Shown: piece after piece, positions 46,644 through 55,037 of the stretch
Layout of the letters: every line of letters starts with the position of its first letter
How positions within the stretch are numbered: position 1 is the stretch's first letter
Assembly: GCF_900177515.1 (NCBI RefSeq)
Contig: NZ_FXAK01000008.1
Span: 371,501 to 435,500 of the forward strand
Length of the DNA stretch: 64,000 bases
DNA from: Azospirillum oryzae
GTDB lineage: Bacteria > Pseudomonadota > Alphaproteobacteria > Azospirillales > Azospirillaceae
Reading direction: 5' to 3'
Made by a program: the position numbers and the translations under genes
The notes under the pieces: model-generated
Told to the model about the DNA's origin: nothing
Databases searched by the model: none
Seen by the model: only the letters and a program-made list of their open reading frames with translations

Positions 46644-47327
46644 CATGGTGAAGACGGTGGCGTGCAGCAGGTTCGCCCCGTCCACCATCAGACCGACATG
46701 GCCGGGGAAGAAGACGATGTCGCCACGCTGGTAATCGACGCCGCGACCGTCCTCTGACAGCCACGCCCCCAGCCGCTCGTCCTTGCGCTGCATGCCGCTG
46801 CTGTGGTGGGAGACGACGCCGGCCGCCGCCATGGCGGTCAGCACCAGCCCGGAACAGTCGATGCCGAAGCTGCTGCGTCCGCCCCAGACATAGGGCGTCT
46901 CCAGAAAGCGCAGGGCGGTGGCGATGTGGTCGGCCGCCGGGGCGGCGTCCACCGGCTCCAGCCAGCCCGCGAACAGCCACAGCCCGTCGTCGGTGCCGAC
47001 CCAGCCATTCTCGGCCCGGCCGTCCAGCGTCACCAGCGACCCGAAACTGAGCGTCGCCACCGGCGGCGCCCGGTGCGTCGGTCCGGGGTGCAGGTCGGCG
47101 CGCAAGGCCCGCACGCGGTGGGTGGGGGCGACCGCCTCCCGATGCGCGGTGCCGGGGGGGAGCCAGCCGACATGGCCGTCGAACGCATTCTCCGCCCGCA
47201 GCCAGCCCTCCCGCTCCTCCAGAATGCGGAAACGCTCGCCACGGATCATCTCGCTGGTCTGGGGGACGCCCTGTTGCGGCTCTTCCAGCAGGACGGCGTG
47301 CGGGGCGGTCAGTTGGCGGGTGGTCAT
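46572..47327 (-). CDS. NlpC/P60 (C40) cell-wall peptidase with SH3 domains
   Basis: 251 residues, no clear signal peptide. SH3-like modules cover about 1-125 (…GWLRAENAFDGHVGWLP…), then the peptidase: nucleophile Cys in IDCSGLVLTA, His in PGHVGLMVDG, third polar residue in HATVF. Related to gamma-D-glutamyl-diamino-acid endopeptidases (YkfC-like) that trim muropeptides; the lack of a signal suggests a cytoplasmic recycling role. Convergent with sumT. Confidence 0.87.
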   Translation of the reverse strand: MTTRQLTAPHAVLLEEPQQGVPQTSEMIRGERFRILEEREGWLRAENAFDGHVGWLPPGTAHREAVAPTHRVRALRADLHPGPTHRAPPVATLSFGSLVTLDGRAENGWVGTDDGLWLFAGWLEPVDAAPAADHIATALRFLETPYVWGGRSSFGIDCSGLVLTAMAAAGVVSHHSSGMQRKDERLGAWLSEDGRGVDYQRGDIVFFPGHVGLMVDGANLLHATVFTMSVVIEPLAEVAKRAEINGVRRLG

Positions 47328-47416
47328 GGGTACGGGCCGGATTTGGGGAAACCGGCTGCGACCTTAGCGCCGCCGCCGATGCTGTGCGAGCGATAAAGCA
47401 TGTCCGTCATTTCAAC

Positions 47417-47446
47417 GGAGTTTCCGTCAATCCGCCGGAAATCTCC
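47417..47446. promoter_or_regulatory. inverted repeat upstream of the saccharopine-dehydrogenase-like gene
   Basis: GGAGTTTCCG and CGGAAATCTCC form an imperfect dyad about 110 bases before ATG 47554. Candidate operator only. Confidence 0.35.
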
Positions 47447-47553
47447 AGCGTTACCGGCGCATTGCCCGGTTCTGCCCGGCCGTATCCGCCGACACCTTTT
47501 GTGTGCGAGCCAAATCGCCAACACAGACGGCTGAAACAGAGGAGCGGGAGACA

Positions 47554-48633
47554 ATGGCAACGATGAAGGTTCTGGTTCTGGGTGCCGGCAAGATCGGGTC
47601 GATGATCGGCACGCTGCTGTCCGAGACCAATGATTTCGCCGTCACCATCGGCGACCGGGACGACGCGCTGCTTCACCGCGCCGAACAAGCCGGGCTGCGG
47701 GTGACGCGCGTCGATGTCGAGGATCCGGTGTCTCTGCGCGCCGCCATGGCCGGCCAGCATGCGGTCTTGAGCGCCTGCCCCTTCACCCTGACCCCGGCCA
47801 TCGCCACCGCCGCCGTCGCGGCCGGCGCCCATTACCTGGACCTGACCGAGGATGTCGCCGCCACCCGCAAGGTGAAGTCGCTGGCGGAAACCGCCAACAG
47901 CGCGCTGATCCCGCAATGCGGTCTGGCGCCGGGCTTCATCTCAATCGTCGGCCATGACCTCGCCCGCCGCTTCGACGAGCTGCACAACCTGCATCTGCGC
48001 GTCGGCGCCCTGCCGCAGTATCCGACCAATGCCCTGAAGTACAATCTGACCTGGAGCACCGACGGGCTCATCAACGAATACTGCAACCCGTGCGAGGCCA
48101 TCGTCGACGGCCGCCCGCACGAAGTGATGCCGCTGGAGGGTGACGAGCGCTTTGCGCTGGACGGCGTCGATTACGAGGCGTTCAACACCTCGGGCGGGCT
48201 GGGCTCCTTGTGCGAGACGCTGGCGGGCAAGGTGCGGAACCTCGATTACAAGACGGTGCGCTATCCCGGCCACCGCGACATCGTCCGCCTGCTGATCCGC
48301 GACCTGCGGCTGGGCGAGCGGCGCCACCTGCTGAAGGACGTGCTGGAGACGGCGGTGCCGCTGACCCTGCAGGACGTGGTTCTGGTGCTGGCGACCGCCA
48401 CCGGCGTGCAGGAGGGTGAACTGCGGCAGGAGACCTTCGCCACCAAGATCTACAGCAAGCCCATCGCCGGCCGCACCTGGAGCGCCATCCAGGTCACCAC
48501 CGCCGCCGGCATCTGCGCCGTGCTGGATCTGCTGCGCGAGGGTTCCATCCCGCAGGCGGGATTCATCCGGCAGGAGCAGGTGCCGCTGGAGGCCTTCCTG
48601 AACAACCGCTTCGGGCGGCACTACAAGGGCTAA
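47554..48633 (+). CDS. saccharopine dehydrogenase-like oxidoreductase
   Basis: 359 residues. N-terminal Rossmann fold (VLVLGAGKIGSMIG), then …VLSACPFTLTPAIATAAVAAGAHYLDLTED… and …IPQCGLAPGFISIVGHDLA…, characteristic of the saccharopine dehydrogenase NAD(P)-binding/C-terminal family. Single-domain members of this length include lysine 6-dehydrogenase and carboxyspermidine-type enzymes, so the amino-acid substrate is open. GAGGAGCGGGAG precedes ATG 47554. Monocistronic between a divergent peptidase and a convergent channel; its stop overlaps the channel's stop. Confidence 0.83.
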   Translation: MATMKVLVLGAGKIGSMIGTLLSETNDFAVTIGDRDDALLHRAEQAGLRVTRVDVEDPVSLRAAMAGQHAVLSACPFTLTPAIATAAVAAGAHYLDLTEDVAATRKVKSLAETANSALIPQCGLAPGFISIVGHDLARRFDELHNLHLRVGALPQYPTNALKYNLTWSTDGLINEYCNPCEAIVDGRPHEVMPLEGDERFALDGVDYEAFNTSGGLGSLCETLAGKVRNLDYKTVRYPGHRDIVRLLIRDLRLGERRHLLKDVLETAVPLTLQDVVLVLATATGVQEGELRQETFATKIYSKPIAGRTWSAIQVTTAAGICAVLDLLREGSIPQAGFIRQEQVPLEAFLNNRFGRHYKG

Positions 48634-49685
48634 CCCCTGTCTCCCGGCGGGCTGATGATGAGCAGCGTGTCCTGGGGCTGGATGATGTAGCGGTTGCGTT
48701 CGGTGAAGGGGATATCGCGGCCGTGGCTGTGGATCTGCACCACCATGCCGCCGGTGACCTCCGCCATCGTCAGGCCGACCTCGTCCGGTTCCGCGCGCCG
48801 CTCGCTGAGCACCATCTGCCCGCCGGTCGACATCAGGTCGCACAGGAAGGGGGTGGCGTGGTGCGTCTCCACCGCGTCTGCCATCAGGTAGCCGCCGATC
48901 TTCGGCGGCGAAACCACCAGATCGGCGCCGCTGAGGTTGGCGAGCTTGATGTTCTCCTCCTGCTTGATGCTGGCGACGATCTTGGTGGCGGCGGACAGGT
49001 GGCGCACGGTCAGGACCACCAGGATGGTGGTGTCGTCGCGCCCGGTGCTGACGATCACCGCCTTGGCCCGGCCGACGCAGGCGTTGGTCAGCGTCTCCTC
49101 GCTGGTGCCGTCGCCGAGCAGGCCGATGAAGCCGCATTCGGCCGCCAGTTGAATGCGGTCCTCCGATTCGTCGATGACGACGATATGGTCGGCGGGATGG
49201 CCCTTCCCGACCGTCTCCTGCGCCGCGATGAACCCGCTGTGCCCGAAGCCGCACAGCACGATGTGCCCCTGCAACTGCTTCTGAATGCGGCTCAATCGGA
49301 ATTCCTCCACGATCCTCTGCACCACCAGTTCATAGGCGGTGCCGAGAAAGATGAACCAGATGAAGATGCGGATCGGCGTGACCGCGAAGGCGTCGATCAG
49401 GCGGGCGGTGTGGCTGACCGGCACGATGTCGCCATAACCGACGGTGGTCACCGTGATCATGGCGAAATAGAGGATGTCGGGAAAGCTGATGTGGTCGTCC
49501 AGATTGTCCTTCAGCCCGTCGCGGTCAAACCAGAACACCGCGATGACCAGCGCGATCAGGACGATGACGATGCCGATGCGCACCAGCAGCGTCTTTTCCG
49601 CCGACAGGCCGGAGCGGACATGCAGCAGCCGCCCCTTCTTCAGGGACGGCTTGCCTCGTCTTCTGTCCTGTATTCGCCGCTCCAC
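48630..49685 (-). CDS. two-segment potassium channel with RCK (TrkA-N/TrkA-C) domains
   Basis: 351 residues. First membrane helix about 33-53, pore helix and selectivity filter TVGYGD at 81-86, second helix about 98-118, then a cytoplasmic TrkA-N Rossmann domain (IVLCGFGHSGFIAAQ) and a TrkA-C domain. Architecture of MthK-type ligand-gated potassium channels. Convergent with the saccharopine-dehydrogenase-like gene (4-base stop overlap). The N-terminus is basic (MERRIQDRRRGKPSLKKGR). Confidence 0.92.
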   Translation of the reverse strand: MERRIQDRRRGKPSLKKGRLLHVRSGLSAEKTLLVRIGIVIVLIALVIAVFWFDRDGLKDNLDDHISFPDILYFAMITVTTVGYGDIVPVSHTARLIDAFAVTPIRIFIWFIFLGTAYELVVQRIVEEFRLSRIQKQLQGHIVLCGFGHSGFIAAQETVGKGHPADHIVVIDESEDRIQLAAECGFIGLLGDGTSEETLTNACVGRAKAVIVSTGRDDTTILVVLTVRHLSAATKIVASIKQEENIKLANLSGADLVVSPPKIGGYLMADAVETHHATPFLCDLMSTGGQMVLSERRAEPDEVGLTMAEVTGGMVVQIHSHGRDIPFTERNRYIIQPQDTLLIISPPGDRG

Positions 49686-49735
49686 CGCGCCCTGTTTCCG
49701 CTGTTCGTCCGTTCGGGCTTCGCGCCCGATAGTCT

Positions 49736-49755
49736 GAACGCGCGAAACCGCGTTC
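49736..49755 (-). terminator. hairpin after the alginate-export-like gene
   Basis: Perfect 7-bp stem GAACGCG / CGCGTTC with a 6-base loop, 20 bases past the gene's stop on the minus strand. A second small hairpin, TCGGGC / GCCCGA, lies at 49713-49729. No T-run. Confidence 0.45.
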
Positions 49756-49775
49756 GGGTCGCGGGAGTCGCGTCT

Positions 49776-51182
49776 TTAAAATTTGAAGACCGCCTCCATG
49801 CCGGCGAAATGGATGGTCTTGGCCGGGCCGCTGACCTTTAAGAAGGGGCCGGGGCGGAACAGCGAATAGGAGATCAGCCCCTCGAAGGAGCGGCCGGAGC
49901 TGTAGGACAGCACCAGTTCGCCCTGGGTGCCGACATAGCGCGCCCGTGACGCGGCGCCGGAGCGCAGCAGGCCGCCGTTCAGGTCGTACACGCCGTCGTC
50001 CAGGCTCTCGCGCCAATAGGCGATGGCGGAGGCGGAGAGGCTGAACTCGTCGGACAGCGCCAAATCCAGCGACGGGTGCAGGTTCATCAGGTTGAAGGGG
50101 CCGATCGGCGTCAGCTCGCCGAAGTATTTCGCGCGCGGGAACAGCGGATTGAAGGTCTCCAGCCGGTCGTCGCGGGGGTGGCCGTCGCCGCTGGCGATGT
50201 TGGCCTTGAGGCTGAGGCGCGGCTGCAGGGGCAGGTCCATGAAGCGATAGCCGCTGTCGGTGGCGAGCGACCAGGCACGGATGGACCCGCTGCCGAAGCG
50301 GCCGAACTGGCCCATCGCCTCCCAGTTCCAGTCCCAGCCGGCGGCCTTGCCGAAGCTGCGCAGGCCGATGGTGTGGCGCAACTCGCGCCCGGTGCCGGAG
50401 TCGAAGCCGGCGCGGCGGTTGCGGTAGCCGATGTAATAGGCATCCAGGCCGGCGCTGTCGGTCCAACCAAAATCGAGCGGTCGCGTGGCATAGAGCGCCC
50501 AGGCGGTGCGTTTGGCGTCGCGGCCGTCGTCGAACAGCTCCGGCGTCGGCTGGACCGGGCGGCCGAGGAAAGCGTCGATGCGCCAGCGGCCGGCGGTGAC
50601 GATGCCCTTCACCGCGTCGAAGGCGCGCGGGACGTTGGCGCCGTAGCGGATGGAGATCAGCCGTTCCGAGCCATAGGCCAGCATCTGGCGGCCGACGCGC
50701 AGCGTGCCCTGGGCCTCGCCCAGCGGAGCGTTCAGGTCTGCGAAGCCCTGCATCAGGTCGATGCGGTCGGCGTCGGGCGGAGCCAGCGGATCCAGCTTGC
50801 CCGCCGTGCCGGCCATGATGAGCTGGCCGAACAGGCGAAGGCTCTGCCCGACGCGCAGGTCGGCATAGGGCAGGGCGCGCCACAGGCCATAGGTGTCGTT
50901 GCGCGGCTCGTCCTGGCCCCAACTGCTGTTGCGGATCGCCTCGCCGCGCAGGCGAAGTTCCAGGCCGGTGGAGAGCGAGGCGGTGCCGTCGCCGGTGACC
51001 GGGATGGCCTTGAACCGCTCCCAGAAGGCGCCGGAGCGGGCTTCGGGCGAGAGCAGGTAGCGGTAATCCTCGTCGAAGCGGGTGTTGGTCAACGGCGGCG
51101 GTGGATTTGTCGATTGGGCCGCATGGGCCGGACCGATCCACAGCAACAGGGCGACCGCCGCCGCGCGAAGGCGGGCCGACAT
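49776..51182 (-). CDS. alginate-export-family outer-membrane barrel
   Basis: 468 residues with signal peptide (MSARLRAAAVALLLWIGPAHA). The rest is a beta-barrel of the alginate_exp type: …DEDYRYLLSPEARSGAFWERFKAIP…, …LSTGLELRLRGEAIRNSSWG…, …VGRQMLAYGSERLISIRYG…, ending …AGMEAVFKF with terminal Phe. AlgE exports alginate through the outer membrane in Pseudomonas, but no alginate genes are seen here. Many family members are general barrels of unknown cargo. A link to the glycan cassette 100 bases away on the same strand is possible. Confidence 0.82.
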   Translation of the reverse strand: MSARLRAAAVALLLWIGPAHAAQSTNPPPPLTNTRFDEDYRYLLSPEARSGAFWERFKAIPVTGDGTASLSTGLELRLRGEAIRNSSWGQDEPRNDTYGLWRALPYADLRVGQSLRLFGQLIMAGTAGKLDPLAPPDADRIDLMQGFADLNAPLGEAQGTLRVGRQMLAYGSERLISIRYGANVPRAFDAVKGIVTAGRWRIDAFLGRPVQPTPELFDDGRDAKRTAWALYATRPLDFGWTDSAGLDAYYIGYRNRRAGFDSGTGRELRHTIGLRSFGKAAGWDWNWEAMGQFGRFGSGSIRAWSLATDSGYRFMDLPLQPRLSLKANIASGDGHPRDDRLETFNPLFPRAKYFGELTPIGPFNLMNLHPSLDLALSDEFSLSASAIAYWRESLDDGVYDLNGGLLRSGAASRARYVGTQGELVLSYSSGRSFEGLISYSLFRPGPFLKVSGPAKTIHFAGMEAVFKF

Positions 51183-51253
51183 GGGGCATCTCCGTGATGG
51201 CGCTGGACTGCACCGATCCTAGGGAGATGCCCGGCCGGGTGATTGCTCCTTCC

Positions 51254-51272
51254 GAACCGCTTTTGCCGGTTC
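51254..51272 (-). terminator. hairpin after the glycoside hydrolase gene
   Basis: Stem GAACCG / CGGTTC with a 7-base loop, starting 11 bases past the stop on the minus strand. Short stem and no T-run. Confidence 0.45.
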
Positions 51273-51282
51273 TGCGCGTGGC

Positions 51283-52212
51283 TTACCCCACCGCCGCCAT
51301 CGACGCCGCCTCGCCGGCGGTGCGCGTGGTGCCGTAGCGGCGGATCATCGCGGCGCAGAACTCGGCAAACTCCTCGGCCACCTGGGGCGGGCTGGTGTGG
51401 TGGGGTTCGACGCCGCGGTGTTCGGGGGTGAAGCAGAAGGTGACGGTCACCTCGAAATCGGCCAGCGCCTCCATCTGACGGTCGAACCAGTCGAGCGCAT
51501 TCGGGCGGAAGCTGTCGGCCCAGGACAGGCCGGTGCGCAGGTGGCGGACGCCCAGGCGCTTCAGCCACGCCACCGCCTCGTCAAGCCGGTGATCCTCGTA
51601 ATGGAACCACTGGCAGATGCCCATCTGGCCGGCATAGGGGGCGAAGGCCTCCACCGCCGGCTTCGGCGTGCCGTCGGCGCGCAGCAGGCCCATGTGGAAG
51701 TGGCGGTAGTAGGACGACCCCTCCGCCTCCTTGTGGCGGGTGGTGGCCTCCCAATGGCTGGGCAGGTCGTACAGGCTGTACCAGTGGATGCGCGGCACCT
51801 TGCCGATCAGCAGTTCGGCGGTGCGCTTGACGCCCCAGGCCTGCACCTCCTCGGCGCCGAAGGAGGAGACGCCGGCCTCGGTCACCCAGATCGGCTTGGT
51901 CGTCACGGCGCGGATCTCGTCGATCTTGTTCGGCCACTCGTGGATCTGCCAGAGGTTCCAGTCGAGCGGGAAGCCGTGGACCGCCACCACGTCCACCTCC
52001 TCCAGTACGCCGCGCTCCTCCAGCCGGCGGACGAAGGACGGGTCGATGGGCGACATGCCGCCCAGCACGCGGGTGATGGTGGAGTTCTCCGCCCGGATCG
52101 CCTGCCCGGCCAGGATTGTCATGCGGGCGAACAGATCCCATTCGGGGTCGAGGTTGGGATCCCAGTGCGACTTGTTGTTGGGCTCGTTCCAGATCTTGGC
52201 GGCTTCGATCAT
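51283..52212 (-). CDS. glycoside hydrolase of clan GH-A type, circularly permuted order
   Basis: 309 residues. The protein opens at the strand normally in mid-barrel, KIWNEPNNKSHW, with the acid/base Glu of an NEP motif; it continues through VLGGMSPIDPSF, AVHGFPLDW and IWVTEAGVSS (probable nucleophile Glu) to YRHFHMGLLRADGTPKPAVE, which usually ends such proteins. Only then comes the part that usually begins them: MGICQWFHYEDHRLDEAV, GVRHLRTGLSWAD, FEVTVTFCFTPEHRG, VAEEFAEFCAAMIRRYG. Start ATG 52212 overlaps the methyltransferase stop (ATGA); the frame upstream is open but is shadow. No signal peptide, so it is cytoplasmic. Resembles beta-xylosidase-like GH39/GH5 relatives; substrate unknown. 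Confidence 0.78.
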   Translation of the reverse strand: MIEAAKIWNEPNNKSHWDPNLDPEWDLFARMTILAGQAIRAENSTITRVLGGMSPIDPSFVRRLEERGVLEEVDVVAVHGFPLDWNLWQIHEWPNKIDEIRAVTTKPIWVTEAGVSSFGAEEVQAWGVKRTAELLIGKVPRIHWYSLYDLPSHWEATTRHKEAEGSSYYRHFHMGLLRADGTPKPAVEAFAPYAGQMGICQWFHYEDHRLDEAVAWLKRLGVRHLRTGLSWADSFRPNALDWFDRQMEALADFEVTVTFCFTPEHRGVEPHHTSPPQVAEEFAEFCAAMIRRYGTTRTAGEAASMAAVG

Positions 52213-52994
52213 CCCTCGGTCCCTTTCTTCACGGCGTCTTCTTGCGGCTTGGCCGGATACACCGCCCCGGCGTCGGTCGGGCGGTCGACCCGGCGGCAGA
52301 CATAGACCTCGCGTTCCGGATGTTCGGTGATGGCGAAGCCGGCGCTGCGCAGCATGGCTTCGGCGCAGGCGGCATTCGGCGCCCACCAGTTGGTCCAGTC
52401 GCGGGCGTAGTCGTGTTCGATGAAATGCAGCTTCGGATAGCCGGGATCGTCGAAGTGATCCTGTTCGAAGAAGTCGTAATCGGCGCGCACCGGCGCCACC
52501 TCGGCCGAGCCGCGCTGCATCGACTGGAAGATCATCAGATCCTTGGCGACATGGTCGTGGATCAGGTCGAGCGCCAGCAGCGGGTGGCGCAGGTGATAGA
52601 GCACGCCCATGAACAGCACGACGTCGAAGCTCTCAGCCAGCGAGGCGACGTCGTAGACCGACATCTTGTGGAACTCGATGTCCTGGCCGGTCACCTCGGC
52701 GGCGAATTTCGCCTGGGCCAGGTAGCGGTCGTCGAAGTCGATGGCGACCACCCGGTCGGCGCCGCGGCGCTTCATCTCGATGGAGTAGAAACCGCCGTTG
52801 CAGCCGATGTCGAGCACGGTGCGGCCGGTCAGGTCCTTCGGCACCGCATGCTCGAAGCGCTTCCACTTCACGTTCGGGTAGTCGTTGAGGAAATGGTTGG
52901 GCGCCGTGCGCACGCCGTTGAGGTCGATGTTGTGGAACCAGTCGCCGAGTTCTGCCACCCGTTCGCGGATCTGGTCGGCCGTCAGGCTCGTCAT
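52209..52994 (-). CDS. SAM-dependent methyltransferase of a glycan cassette (TIGR04290-like)
   Basis: 261 residues. SAM-binding motif VLDIGCNGGFYSIEM near 61, then VVAIDFDDRYLAQAKFAAE, and FDVVLFMGVLYHLRHPL. Most similar in layout to CmoB-like enzymes and the 'Rta_06860' group of methyltransferases, which I recall as occurring in cassettes with a B12-binding radical SAM protein; that association is from memory. It overlaps its neighbours on both sides by four bases. Likely methylates a sugar or an intermediate of the glycan made by this cassette. Confidence 0.85.
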   Translation of the reverse strand: MTSLTADQIRERVAELGDWFHNIDLNGVRTAPNHFLNDYPNVKWKRFEHAVPKDLTGRTVLDIGCNGGFYSIEMKRRGADRVVAIDFDDRYLAQAKFAAEVTGQDIEFHKMSVYDVASLAESFDVVLFMGVLYHLRHPLLALDLIHDHVAKDLMIFQSMQRGSAEVAPVRADYDFFEQDHFDDPGYPKLHFIEHDYARDWTNWWAPNAACAEAMLRSAGFAITEHPEREVYVCRRVDRPTDAGAVYPAKPQEDAVKKGTEG

Positions 52995-53611
52995 GCCGCA
53001 CCCTCGTTGATGCTGTGGACCTTCAGCCCCCAATCGCCGGCGATCAGGACGCTGCGGGAAGCCGGGCTGATTTCGAATCGCCCGTGGAAATCGAGCGGCA
53101 GGCCCATGGCGTGGGCCAGCGCCGCCTTGATGAGGTCGCCATGGCTGACCAGCGCCAGCGTGCCGCCGGGATGGGCGCGGCGCAGCCGGTCGAGCAAGGC
53201 CGCGATCCGGATCTGCGCCTCCGGCATCGATTCGCCTGGCGACTCGCCGGGCGTGGGGCGGCCATGGCTGCGCGCCCGGTTCCACAGGTCCCAGGCGGGG
53301 TCGCCTCGCAGCTCCTCGAACCGCTTGCCGCTCCAGGCGCCGAGGTCGAGTTCGTTCAGCGCCGGCTCGATGGTCAGGGGAAGGCCCTGCCGTTCGGCGA
53401 TCGGGGTGGCGGTCTCGATGGCGCGTTCCAGCGGGCTGGACAGCACGGCGGTCAGGCGTTGGGACGACAGGCTTTCGGCCAGCGAGTCGGCCTCCGTCCG
53501 GCCTTGGGCGCTCAGCGTCACGCCGGGCATCCGGCCGCACAGGACCGAGCCCAGCCGGTCGTGCGAACCGTGACGGACCAGGATGAAGACGGTTTCCATG
53601 CCGGCGCTCAC
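52991..53611 (-). CDS. histidine phosphatase superfamily protein
   Basis: 206 residues. RHG motif (ILVRHGSHDR) with catalytic His near residue 13, Arg in SSPLERAIETA, acid in ELDLGAWSG, second His in ALVSHGDLIKAA. GTG 53611 overlaps the ino1 stop (GTGA); ATG 53599 is an alternative. Coupled downstream of inositol-3-phosphate synthase, it could remove the phosphate from the ino1 product or from a later sugar-phosphate; inference from position. Confidence 0.85.
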   Translation of the reverse strand: MSAGMETVFILVRHGSHDRLGSVLCGRMPGVTLSAQGRTEADSLAESLSSQRLTAVLSSPLERAIETATPIAERQGLPLTIEPALNELDLGAWSGKRFEELRGDPAWDLWNRARSHGRPTPGESPGESMPEAQIRIAALLDRLRRAHPGGTLALVSHGDLIKAALAHAMGLPLDFHGRFEISPASRSVLIAGDWGLKVHSINEGAA

Positions 53612-54714
53612 ATCAGGCGCGTCGGCTTGGTCTCAAGAGGTTCACCGGCGATGAAGCGCAACGTGCGTTCCCGCGCTTCATTGTCGGTGAACTGTTCGGG
53701 CGGCGACTTCATGAAGTAGCTGGACGGGCCGACCAACGGGCCGGCGATGCCGCGGTCGAGCGCCAGCTTGGCGCAGCGCACCGCGTCGATGACGATGCCG
53801 GCGGAGTTGGGGCTGTCCCACACCTCCAGCTTCAGTTCGACATTCAGCGGCACGCCGCCGAAGGTGGTGCCCTCCAGCCGGATATGTGCCCATTTGCGGT
53901 CGGTCAGCCACGGCACATGGTCGCTGGGGCCGACATGCACGTCGTCGGGATCGAGCGGCACGTCCAGTTGGCTGGTGACCGCCTGGGTCTTGGAGATCTT
54001 CTTCGACTCCAGGCGCTCGCGCTCCAGCATGTTCTTGAAATCGGTGTTGCCGCCGAAATTCAGCTGATAGGTGCGGTCCAGCCGCACGCCGCGCTCGCGG
54101 AACAGGTTGGCCAGCATGCGGTGGACGATGGTGGCGCCGACCTGGCTCTTGATGTCGTCGCCGATGATCGGCAGCCCGCGTTCGGTGAAGCGCCGCGCCC
54201 AGACGGGATTGGAGGCGATGAAGACCGGGATGCAGTTGACGAAGGCGCAGCCCGCCTCCAGCGCCTGTTCGGCGTAGAATTCGGTGGCCTGCTGCGAACC
54301 GACCGGCAGGTAGGAGACCAGGATGTCGGTGCCGGTGCGGCGCAGCGTCTCCGCCACATTCACCGGCCGCTGCTCCGATTCGGTGATGTCGCCGGCGAGG
54401 TATTTGCCGATGCCGTCCAGCGTCGGGCCACGCTCCACCTGCACGCCGAAGCGCGGCGGCTTGGCAAATCGGAAAGTATTATTGGGAGGAGCAAAAATAG
54501 CCTCTCCGACGTCGAACCCCACTTTCGATGCTGCAACATCGAAGGCTGCAGAAATCTGGATGTCTCCAACGTGATAACCGCCGAGATCGACAGTCATAAG
54601 CCCCGGAGGCGGCTCATTGGCTTTGGCGTCGGCATAATAGCATATCCCTTGTACAAAAGATGATGCACAATTTCCGACGCCAGCGATTGCTACCCGGAGC
54701 TTTTCCCCAGTCAC
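53608..54714 (-). CDS. ino1: myo-inositol-3-phosphate synthase
   Basis: 368 residues; NAD-dependent isomerisation of glucose 6-phosphate to 1L-myo-inositol 1-phosphate. Short actinobacterial/archaeal-type enzyme: RVAIAGVGNCASSFVQGI, …NCIPVFIASNP…, …GDDIKSQVGATIVHR…, …NFGGNTDFKNM…, …KLEVWDSPNSAGIVIDAVRCAKLALDRG…. GTG 54714 with GGGAG eight to ten bases before it. The first 80 codons or so (54476-54714) are much richer in A+T than the rest of the gene and continue the composition of the intergenic region. It heads the minus arm of the cassette and supplies an inositol unit. Confidence 0.92.
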   Translation of the reverse strand: MTGEKLRVAIAGVGNCASSFVQGICYYADAKANEPPPGLMTVDLGGYHVGDIQISAAFDVAASKVGFDVGEAIFAPPNNTFRFAKPPRFGVQVERGPTLDGIGKYLAGDITESEQRPVNVAETLRRTGTDILVSYLPVGSQQATEFYAEQALEAGCAFVNCIPVFIASNPVWARRFTERGLPIIGDDIKSQVGATIVHRMLANLFRERGVRLDRTYQLNFGGNTDFKNMLERERLESKKISKTQAVTSQLDVPLDPDDVHVGPSDHVPWLTDRKWAHIRLEGTTFGGVPLNVELKLEVWDSPNSAGIVIDAVRCAKLALDRGIAGPLVGPSSYFMKSPPEQFTDNEARERTLRFIAGEPLETKPTRLM

Positions 54715-55037
54715 TGAGATCTCCCATCCTTAAAGGCACGTCTCTCCACGGAGCATGGATATTTGTAAACGCGAAAATGATTCATCGGAAGATCTGTCGT
54801 TGGTAGCAAGCCTTTTGGACAAGGTGCGTAATTTTTAAAGCCGGTGTTAACGTCGACAGTGAAGCTGCTGCAGCTCCACTGAGGAGTTGTAATCTGCCTA
54901 CGAAATAAAACCGCACAGGGTGCCCTGGGCAACTTGCGGGGACGAGCGGGGGGCTCGCGGTGTCGATGCCCGCTGGCCCTGCCCCTTGTTTCCGCACGTC
55001 AACGTCAAGAATCGTATCAAATTCCTCGGAGGGACTT
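54715..55037. other. 323-bp divergent promoter region of the glycan cassette
   Basis: No gene is supported. The left two thirds (to about 54905) are clearly A+T-richer than the rest of the window, with short T-runs and A-runs, and contain CTGCTGCAGC. The right third is G+C-rich. It must hold both outward promoters; none matches a consensus well enough to call. Confidence 0.6.

Noticed and set aside
54960..55037. Upstream start for the first epimerase gene
   Set aside because: The extra 26 residues have no similarity to SDR proteins, and GGAGGGA is well placed only for GTG 55038.
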